Shown here one piece after another: positions 8,011 to 12,781 of a stretch of 19,908 nucleotides of DNA; the stretch's first letter is position 1, and each line of letters starts with the position of its first letter. The position numbers and the translations under genes are program-made. The stretch is taken from assembly GCA_964530075.1 (NCBI GenBank), contig CAZGXU010000038.1, positions 1 through 19,908 on the forward strand, written 5' to 3'. The notes under the pieces were generated by a model. The model saw only the letters and a program-made list of their open reading frames with translations. It made no database searches and was not told the DNA's origin. The stretch is from JANQEA01 sp964530075. GTDB lineage: Bacteria; Bipolaricaulota; Bipolaricaulia; UBA7950; UBA9294.

Positions 8011-8033
8011 ACCACGATTGGAGGTCTCGTGGT
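8011..8033. repeat. Inverted repeat overlapping the pfk promoter
   Basis: ACCACGA (8011-8017) and TCGTGGT (8027-8033) form a perfect 7-bp inverted repeat around TTGGAGGTC. The right arm runs into the -10-like TAGACT of the plus strand. The left arm, read on the minus strand, gives TCGTGGTACTGT, itself an extended -10-like sequence (TGG-TACTGT). So it may be an operator, two back-to-back -10 elements for divergent transcription, or a leader hairpin holding GGAGG in its loop. Confidence 0.45.
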
Positions 8034-8038
8034 AGACT
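8026..8038 (+). promoter_or_regulatory. Extended -10 element upstream of pfkA
   Basis: CTCGTGGTAGACT contains TGG directly before TAGACT (8033-8038). The ATG at 8045 is only 7 bases past the hexamer, so the transcript would be leaderless or nearly so, consistent with the lack of a properly spaced Shine-Dalgarno site (the nearest GGAGG lies 20 bases upstream). No convincing -35 is visible. A near-identical 13-mer occurs upstream of ldh at 9132-9144. Confidence 0.5.
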
Positions 8039-8044
8039 CTCGGT

Positions 8045-9016
8045 ATGAAGCGAGTTGCGGTCTTGACGAGCGGGGGAGACGCCCCCGGAATGAACGCCGC
8101 CGTCCGAGCCGTCGTGAGGACGGGCCTTTCGCGCGGCTGGGACATGGTCGGCGTGCGGCAAGGCTACGCGGGCCTCATCGACGGCAACACGACGCCATTG
8201 GGATATCGGGACGTCGGCGGCATCATCCAACAGGGCGGGACCGTTCTCGGGAGTTCGCGCTGCCCGGAGATGAAGACGGAAGCGGGGCGACGCGAGGCCG
8301 TCGACTCCCTGTCGCGCCACTCGATCGACGCCCTCGCCGTCATCGGCGGGAACGGGTCTCAGACCGGGGCCCACGCCCTATCGGAGATGGGCGTCCCGAT
8401 CGTCGGGATCGGTTCGACCATCGACAACGATCTGGTCGGTGCGGACGTGACGATCGGCGTGGACACCGCCCTCAACATCGCTCTGGAGGCCATCGATCGT
8501 CTGAAAGTGACGGCCTCTTCGCATCATCGTGCGTTCCTGGTCGAAGTCATGGGGCGCGAATGCGGCTACCTCGCTCTGATCGCAGGGATCACGGGGGGGG
8601 CCGAAGCGGTCGTCCTCCCCGGCGAGCCGCTCGATCCGGACGAGCTTGCGGCGCGCCTCCACGACTGCTACGAGCGGGGCAAGCGCCACGCGCTCGTCGT
8701 CGTGGCGGAAGGAGCCGAATGGAATGCGCGGAAGCTGGCCTCTCACTTCCAGGAGCATCACAGCCGGCTCGGGTTCGAGTTGAGGCTCACGATTCTGGGA
8801 CACGTCCAGCGCGGCGGCTCGCCCGATTCGTTCGACAGGCTTCTCGCAAGTCGCCTGGGAGCCGCAGCGATCGAACGGCTCGAGGGCGGAGGGAGCGGAG
8901 TCCTCTTGGGGCTTCTCGAGGGCCGCATCGAGGCGACTCCCCTCGCGGACGTCGCCGACAGAACGAAGCCGCTCGATCCCGAGTTGATCGAACTCGCCGA
9001 GGTCCTCGCGAAGTAG
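8045..9016 (+). CDS. pfkA: 6-phosphofructokinase (PFK-A family)
   Basis: This 323-residue protein phosphorylates fructose 6-phosphate to the 1,6-bisphosphate in glycolysis. It aligns almost residue-for-residue with E. coli PfkA: TSGGDAPGMN (8-17), GGTVLGSSR (substrate Arg near 72), TIDND (125-129, catalytic Asp127), SSHHR (Arg162), VMGRECGY (168-175) and GHVQRGG near the C-terminus. The phosphate-donor loop reads GGNGS (101-105). Gly104 predicts ATP rather than pyrophosphate as donor, since PPi enzymes carry Asp there, but residue 103, normally the Mg-contacting Asp, is Asn. The helix-capping PGTIDND motif is GSTIDND. There is no Shine-Dalgarno site close to the ATG; a leaderless mRNA is likely. 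It is the first gene of a plus-strand glycolysis/fermentation group with ldh. Confidence 0.95.
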   Translation: MKRVAVLTSGGDAPGMNAAVRAVVRTGLSRGWDMVGVRQGYAGLIDGNTTPLGYRDVGGIIQQGGTVLGSSRCPEMKTEAGRREAVDSLSRHSIDALAVIGGNGSQTGAHALSEMGVPIVGIGSTIDNDLVGADVTIGVDTALNIALEAIDRLKVTASSHHRAFLVEVMGRECGYLALIAGITGGAEAVVLPGEPLDPDELAARLHDCYERGKRHALVVVAEGAEWNARKLASHFQEHHSRLGFELRLTILGHVQRGGSPDSFDRLLASRLGAAAIERLEGGGSGVLLGLLEGRIEATPLADVADRTKPLDPELIELAEVLAK

Positions 9017-9034
9017 AGGCGCGAAGCCACCCGG

Positions 9035-9057
9035 CGTCTTCTCGCCCCGAGGAGACG
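9035..9057 (+). terminator. Hairpin downstream of pfkA
   Basis: CGTCTTCTCG (9035-9044) and CGAGGAGACG (9048-9057) form a 10-bp stem with one T-G wobble and a CCC loop, 18 bases after the pfkA stop. There is no real T-run after it (AGCTATTTGGG), so it is at best a weak intrinsic terminator or an mRNA-stabilising hairpin. Confidence 0.45.
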
Positions 9058-9105
9058 AGCTATTTGGGATCGTCTCGTGCCGGACCGCGCGAAGGGCTTC
9101 CGCGA

Positions 9106-9134
9106 GAGGTGCGTTTGTATCGAAGTCGCACCTC
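9106..9134. repeat. Inverted repeat overlapping the ldh promoter
   Basis: GAGGTGCG (9106-9113) and CGCACCTC (9127-9134) are perfect 8-bp inverted copies around a 13-base spacer that contains the candidate -35 (TTGTAT, 9115-9120). The right arm abuts the extended -10. This layout is what a repressor or redox-sensor operator would look like; a Rex-type (NADH-sensing) consensus is not evident in the arms. Confidence 0.5.
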
Positions 9135-9144
9135 GTGATAGTCT
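9115..9144 (+). promoter_or_regulatory. Candidate ldh promoter with extended -10
   Basis: TTGTAT (9115-9120) is followed after 18 bases by TAGTCT (9139-9144), preceded by TGA. The 13-mer CTCGTGATAGTCT (9132-9144) differs from the one before pfkA at only two positions. Transcription would begin near 9151, giving a leader of about 200 bases before ldh. Confidence 0.5.
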
Positions 9145-9352
9145 GGACGTCGAAGGGCGAGGCGATTGCCTGCGCGGCCGGAAGCCTGCGTGTCATCCCA
9201 GAGGCGACGACCGACGGACGCGGCTCCCGTCTGCCTCAGGTTCGTGAACGCAGATCCGCGACCGATCGGACTCCGACTTCTGAAGAGCGCCCGCGCGGTC
9301 CTCTGGAATCGACGATTTCGCGCGCGGCCTCGCGTCGCCGAAGGGAGGATCG

Positions 9353-10336
9353 ATGGCGCAACAGGGAGAGGCGCAGAGGCCGTTTGCCCCCACTTCGAAC
9401 AAGATCGCGATCGTGGGGGCCGGACGCGTCGGGGCGACGTTCGCCTACACCCTGATCCTGCGAGGCCTCGTCGGCGAAATCGCGTTGATCGACATCCACC
9501 TGGAACGCGCCAAGGGAGAAGCGATGGACCTGGGGCATTCCGTCCCCCTTTCCACGCCGGTCCGGGTGTGCGCCGGGACCTACGAGGATTGCGCAGACGC
9601 GGACATCGTGATGATCGCCGCCGGCGTCGCGCAGAAGGAGGGCGAAAGCCGGCTCGACCTCTTGAAGCGGAACGCCACCGTCTTCGAGGACGTCGTTCAG
9701 CGCGTCGTGAAGACCAACCCGAACGCCATCCTCCTCGTCGCGACGAACCCCGTCGATATCATGAGCTACGTCGCGTGGCGGCTCTCCGGCCTCCCTGCCG
9801 AGCGGGTCATCGGGGCGGGAACCGTCCTGGATACGTCTCGGTTTCGCTACCTCCTGAGCCAGCGCCTGTCCGTCGACCCGCGGAACATCCATGCGTACGT
9901 CATCGGCGAGCATGGGGACAGCGAGGTCGCCGTGTGGAGCCGCGCCTCCGTGGCTGGCATCCCGCTCGACGAATACTGCCGCAGGGCCGGCTGCCGAATC
10001 ACCGAGCGGATCCGGAGCGCCGTCGAGACCGACACGAAGAACGCCGCCTACGAGATCATCGAGAGAAAGGGGGCGACGTACTACGCCGTCGCCGCCGCGC
10101 TGCTCCGGATCAGCGAGAGCATCCTCCTCGATCAGCGATCGATCCTTGCCATCTCCACCCTCGTCCCGAAGGAGTACGGCCTGGGAGAGGTCTACCTGAG
10201 CCTGCCGAGCATCGTGGGACGCCAGGGGATCGCCCGCACCCTCGAGATGCCGCTCAGCGACTCCGAGAACCGCGCGATCCATCGTTCGGCCGAGATCCTC
10301 GGCGAGACGCTTGCCGGAATGGGGTTCTTCCGATGA
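9353..10336 (+). CDS. ldh: L-lactate dehydrogenase
   Basis: This 327-residue NAD-dependent 2-hydroxyacid dehydrogenase of the LDH/MDH superfamily should reduce pyruvate to L-lactate in the cytosol, regenerating NAD+. Seen: Rossmann motif IVGAGRVGATFAY (20-32), NAD-ribose Asp47 (LID), and the active-site loop GVAQKEGESRLDLL with Gln94 at the substrate-specificity position (Gln in LDH, Arg in malate dehydrogenase). The catalytic Arg100, GTVLDTSRFR (156-165) and GEHGDSE (185-191) with catalytic His187 are also present. The N-terminus has about 15 extra polar residues before the first strand. The ATG at 9353 is preceded by GGGAGG at a 4-base spacing. With pfkA upstream it points to homolactic-type fermentation under some conditions. 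The LDH rather than MDH call is well supported by Gln94 and the LDTSRFR motif. Confidence 0.93.
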   Translation: MAQQGEAQRPFAPTSNKIAIVGAGRVGATFAYTLILRGLVGEIALIDIHLERAKGEAMDLGHSVPLSTPVRVCAGTYEDCADADIVMIAAGVAQKEGESRLDLLKRNATVFEDVVQRVVKTNPNAILLVATNPVDIMSYVAWRLSGLPAERVIGAGTVLDTSRFRYLLSQRLSVDPRNIHAYVIGEHGDSEVAVWSRASVAGIPLDEYCRRAGCRITERIRSAVETDTKNAAYEIIERKGATYYAVAAALLRISESILLDQRSILAISTLVPKEYGLGEVYLSLPSIVGRQGIARTLEMPLSDSENRAIHRSAEILGETLAGMGFFR

Positions 10337-10351
10337 ACCGCCGCGAACAGG

Positions 10352-10370
10352 GCTCGGGATCGCCCCGAGC
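10352..10370 (+). terminator. Hairpin downstream of ldh
   Basis: GCTCGGG (10352-10358) and CCCGAGC (10364-10370) form a perfect 7-bp GC stem with an ATCGC loop, 15 bases after the ldh stop. No U-tract follows, so termination would be partial or factor-assisted. The 145-base gap up to 10481 has no gene of its own. Confidence 0.4.
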
Positions 10371-10481
10371 GACGCGACGAATCGAGGCGGGAACGGAAGG
10401 GCGAGCGATCGGCGGGACGGACGTCGACCGGTTCCTCGTCGGCCGGACAGGGCGTTTGCACCGAAACCGAGGTGGACCGAC

Positions 10482-10736
10482 ATGCTGAACATGGCGAAGG
10501 TCACGAAGCTGAAGGCGGCGGAGGTCGTCGACAGGGCGATCGCGTTCTTCGGCCCGGAGGGATGGGGGATGGACGTGGTGGAGAGCAGCGCCTGTTGTGC
10601 GCGCCTCCGAGGATTGGGCGGGTTTCTGCTCCTTCAAACGGAGGACATCGCCGAGAGCGGCGAAACGCGCGTCGAGATTCAGGGGACCGAGATCGAGAGC
10701 GAGATCCGCGAGTTCATGAGGGCACTTCCGGACTGA
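10482..10736 (+). CDS. Small conserved-looking hypothetical protein (84 aa)
   Basis: The protein begins MLNMAKVTKLKAAEVVDRAI, with GAGGT at an 8-base spacing before the ATG at 10482; an ATG at 10491 is an alternative. It has an amphipathic N-terminal helix, a GPEGWGMDVVE turn, a short strand with adjacent cysteines (Cys38 and Cys39), a glycine-rich GLGGFLLL strand, an acidic TRVEIQGTE strand, and a C-terminal helix, EIREFMRALP. This looks like a compact alpha-beta domain. It resembles, from memory only, small uncharacterised proteins of Archaea and Chloroflexi ending in a similar VKEFL helix. The frame is open upstream to 10311, but that part is arginine/proline-rich and unlike the rest. It lies 41 bases before a USP gene, probably in the same transcript. 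Function unknown. Confidence 0.72.
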   Translation: MLNMAKVTKLKAAEVVDRAIAFFGPEGWGMDVVESSACCARLRGLGGFLLLQTEDIAESGETRVEIQGTEIESEIREFMRALPD

Positions 10737-10777
10737 AGCGCAGTCCGCGTCGATCACGAAGGAAAAGGAGACGGACC

Positions 10778-11251
10778 ATGTATCGCACCATCCTCGTCCC
10801 ACTGGACAGCTCGGAAAGGGCCGAGAAGATCCTCCCTTACGTCGAGGCTCTCTGCGGAATCGGAACGGGGAAGCTCATCCTCCTCCATGTCGTCGAGCCG
10901 ACGGCCCTGGCACCGTCCTCTCTGCAAATGGGGACGTCGGCGCCCACACCGGCGACACCGGAGGCGTACGAAGACCTAATCGAGCGGTTGAAGGGCCTCG
11001 CTCAGGAGTACCTGTCCAAGGTCCGATCGACCCTCAAGAAGAAGGGCATCGAATCCGAGATCGTGGTCGATGCGGGGCCGGTCGTGGAGCGGATCATCCA
11101 TACCGCGGAGGAGAACCGGGTCGACCTCATCGCGATCGCCAGCCACGGAAGGACCGGACTGCCGCGCGTCTTCTTCGGGAGCGTAGCAGCGGGGGTCCTC
11201 CACCGCTCGGAGGTTCCTTTGCTCTTGATCCGGTCGAGGGACGAAGAATAG
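10778..11251 (+). CDS. Universal stress protein (UspA family)
   Basis: An intact 157-residue single-domain USP. It has MYRTILVPLDSSERAEK at the N-terminus with the adenine-contacting Asp10, a variable serine/proline/threonine-rich loop at about 46-62, and the nucleotide-binding loop ASHGRTGLPR followed by FFGS (HGRTG 123-127, Gly-Ser 134-135). This suggests an ATP-binding type that may dimerise, acting in stress survival or energy sensing. The start at 10778 has AAGGAG (10765-10770) at a 7-base spacing. The long variable loop distinguishes it from the frame-broken USP at 1348-1808, so the two are not recent duplicates. It is the last gene of the plus-strand pfk/ldh block. Confidence 0.93.
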   Translation: MYRTILVPLDSSERAEKILPYVEALCGIGTGKLILLHVVEPTALAPSSLQMGTSAPTPATPEAYEDLIERLKGLAQEYLSKVRSTLKKKGIESEIVVDAGPVVERIIHTAEENRVDLIAIASHGRTGLPRVFFGSVAAGVLHRSEVPLLLIRSRDEE

Positions 11252-11266
11252 AACCTCGGACTCCCG

Positions 11267-11324
11267 CGTCATTCCGGGAGGGCCGCTCGGACAAGCGCGG
11301 CGGAGCGACCCTTCCGGAATGACG
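11267..11324. repeat. Long imperfect inverted repeat between convergent genes
   Basis: Arms of 22 bases (11267-11288 and 11303-11324) pair with only two imperfections around a 14-base loop. The outer 11 bases, CGTCATTCCGG and CCGGAATGACG, match perfectly. It fills most of the gap between the USP (ends 11251, plus) and OsmC (ends 11347, minus). It could serve both genes as a terminator or mRNA 3'-end stabiliser, although no T-run flanks it. It could also be one copy of a dispersed REP/MITE-like intergenic palindrome. I see no second copy in this window. Confidence 0.65.
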
Positions 11325-11346
11325 AGCTTCGGCTTGGATTCCTCGA

Positions 11347-11733
11347 TCACTTGTCGGCCGTGATGAGAACCTCGGGAGGATCGAGGAGGTGCTTCTTCAC
11401 CGAACACTGCGACGCGGCGTTGATGCAAGCCTCGACGTACTTGTCGGGAAACTCGGGGGGCAGGTGAACGTCGATGTCGATTCGATCGAGCATGTGCCTC
11501 TCCTCGTTTCGCGTCGAGGACAGGGTCAGCGTGACCCCGTCGGTCGCAATGTCTCGCTTCCGACAGAACGCGAGCACGTAGTACCCGGTGCACGTCGCCA
11601 ACGACGCGAGAAACAGGTCGAACGGGCTCGGCGCGCTGCCTTCGCCCCCCGATCTCCGCGGCTGGTCCGTCTCGATCAGCATTCCGTTCTGCTCCGCCAC
11701 GACTCGTTTCCCACCCGGAAAGCGGACGATCAC
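11347..11733 (-). CDS. OsmC/Ohr-family thiol peroxidase-like protein
   Basis: This 128-residue protein of the OsmC superfamily (YhfA-like subgroup by length and layout) carries the two family cysteines: Cys48 in SLATCTGYYVLAF on the long central helix, and Cys110 in AASQCSVKKHL. Known members reduce organic hydroperoxides using this Cys pair. It also shows the typical GGEGSAPSPFDLFLASLA entry to the helix. The GTG start at 11733 is chosen because GGGAGG lies at 11742-11747 with an 8-base spacing. The frame stays open to 11901, but the upstream part is arginine-rich and lies over the promoter region. It is divergent from the creatininase-family gene. The family call is firm; the physiological peroxide is unknown. 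Confidence 0.88.
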   Translation of the reverse strand: MIVRFPGGKRVVAEQNGMLIETDQPRRSGGEGSAPSPFDLFLASLATCTGYYVLAFCRKRDIATDGVTLTLSSTRNEERHMLDRIDIDVHLPPEFPDKYVEACINAASQCSVKKHLLDPPEVLITADK

Positions 11734-11776
11734 TCTCTCTTCCTCCCTTCTCGAAGGCGCAAGGGCCGCCGGGACG

Positions 11777-11805
11777 ATTCTCCCACCCGCACGGCGCGTC
11801 CGCAA
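11777..11805 (-). promoter_or_regulatory. Candidate promoter for the OsmC gene
   Basis: On the minus strand TTGCGG (11805-11800) and GAGAAT (11782-11777) are separated by exactly 17 bases, with TGG directly before the -10. Transcription would start near 11770, leaving a leader of about 37 bases with the GGGAGG ribosome binding site. Confidence 0.45.
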
Positions 11806-11830
11806 CGCGAGGGTTCGCCTCCTCGCACCC

Positions 11831-11861
11831 GTTGTGGAGCATCCCTCTGCATGTGGTACGA
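11831..11861 (+). promoter_or_regulatory. Candidate promoter for the creatininase-family gene
   Basis: TTGTGG (11831-11836) and TACGAT (11856-11861) are separated by 19 bases, with TGG directly before the -10. The GTGGTA core is the same as in the pfkA and M50-protease promoters. The leader would be about 32 bases and contains the GAGGAGG ribosome binding site at 11889-11895. Confidence 0.5.
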
Positions 11862-11899
11862 TGGCCCGTTTCAAGATCGGCGTTCCACGAGGAGGCTTC

Positions 11900-12655
11900 A
11901 TGGAACTGGCGCGCTTGACGTGGCCCGAAGCGAGAGACGCGATCCGCGGCGCACGCGTCGCGCTGCTGCCGGTCGGAGCGATCGAGCAGCACGGGCCGCA
12001 TCTTCCGCTCGGAACCGATGACTACATCGCTTCGCACATCGCGCGAGGGGCCGCGCGGCGGGACGACCTCCTTCTCCTGCCGGGGATACGGGTCGGCGTC
12101 TCCCGCGAGCACAGACAGTTCTGGGGAACCCTCGCCGTCTCGCCCGCCGCTCTGAGGGAGCAAGCCGTCGACTTGGCCCGCTCCCTCGCATCGCATACCC
12201 TCCGCAGGATCGTGTTCGTCAACGGGCACGGGTCGAACTGCGGCCCGCTGGAGGACGCGGCGCGGGATCTCCGGGAGGAAGGCGTCTTCGCGTTCGTCTT
12301 CAACTGGTGGCATTCGATCGACCCGATGCTCCGCGAGCTCTTCCCCGACCCGACCGCCCACGCCGGCTCGATCGAGACAAGCCTCATGCTGGCGATCGAT
12401 CCGGAGCTCGTCCGCACGAATCGGCTCGACGAGGCCGGCTCCGTCGATCGCTGGGGGACGTACGTCGAGGGAGTCCTCGTCGGATTCGACGCCGCCGACT
12501 TCACGGAGCCGGGAAACGTGGGGGATCCGAATCTCGCGGACGCCGAGAAGGGGAAGGCCGTCCTATCGGCCGCGTGCGACAGCTTGGGCCGGTTCTGCAC
12601 GTGGCTCGCGGGCCGAACCGAGGACGAACTGACGGCACACCCGCACCTGCCGTGA
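11900..12655 (+). CDS. Creatininase-family metal-dependent amidohydrolase
   Basis: This 251-residue enzyme has the creatininase-family metal centre: VGAIEQHGPHLPLGTDD (Glu29, His31, Asp40), FVNGHGSN (His110) and HAGSIETS (Glu159). The family opens cyclic or formyl amides and includes creatininase, formylamino-pyrimidine deformylases (ArfB type) and the mycofactocin peptidase MftE. As I recall, Pseudomonas creatininase has an NGHYEN motif supplying a further metal-ligand Glu. Here the motif is NGHGSN, so strict creatinine hydrolysis is doubtful. The ATG at 11900 follows GAGGAGG at a 4-base spacing. It is convergent with the HyuAB/peptide-transporter operon, which suggests but does not prove a shared cyclic-amide substrate. 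The N-terminus and length are normal for the family. Confidence 0.9.
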   Translation: MELARLTWPEARDAIRGARVALLPVGAIEQHGPHLPLGTDDYIASHIARGAARRDDLLLLPGIRVGVSREHRQFWGTLAVSPAALREQAVDLARSLASHTLRRIVFVNGHGSNCGPLEDAARDLREEGVFAFVFNWWHSIDPMLRELFPDPTAHAGSIETSLMLAIDPELVRTNRLDEAGSVDRWGTYVEGVLVGFDAADFTEPGNVGDPNLADAEKGKAVLSAACDSLGRFCTWLAGRTEDELTAHPHLP

Positions 12656-12658
12656 CGT

Positions 12659-12677
12659 CGGGGCGAACGCCGCCCCG
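12659..12677 (+). terminator. Hairpin downstream of the creatininase-family gene
   Basis: CGGGGCG (12659-12665) and CGCCCCG (12671-12677) form a perfect 7-bp stem with a 5-base AACGC loop, 4 bases after the stop codon at 12653-12655. The following CTCTGCTCTC is pyrimidine-rich but not a T-run. Probable 3'-end hairpin. Confidence 0.5.
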
Positions 12678-12737
12678 CTCTGCTCTCAGCCGAGCCGCAG
12701 CGCCTCTCCGACGAGCGCGTCAGCTGAGCTCGGAAGG

Positions 12738-12756
12738 CCTCCTCCCCCCGAGGAGG
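12738..12756 (-). terminator. Hairpin downstream of hyuB
   Basis: CCTCCTC (12738-12744) and GAGGAGG (12750-12756) pair perfectly around a CCCCC loop, 26 bases beyond the hyuB stop on the minus strand. It lacks a U-tract. It would end the long transporter-hyuAB transcript before the convergent gene. The stem is simple-sequence DNA, so chance pairing is possible. Confidence 0.4.
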
Positions 12757-12781
12757 GACGCGGCGATGTCGATCCGTGTCC

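Larger units (their letters stand above)
9017..9352. other. 336-base gap between pfkA and ldh
   Basis: No convincing gene is visible; frames here are arginine-rich and lack family motifs. The gap holds a hairpin just after pfkA (9035-9057), an inverted repeat (9106-9134) and a promoter-like element (9115-9144). After that come about 200 bases that would be an unusually long ldh leader. The ldh Shine-Dalgarno site (GGGAGG) lies at its 3' end. Confidence 0.6.

Noticed and set aside
9135..9455. A possible small gene between pfkA and ldh
   Set aside because: Its start coincides with the promoter-like motif, it runs into ldh in another frame, and its product is arginine/serine-rich with no motif.
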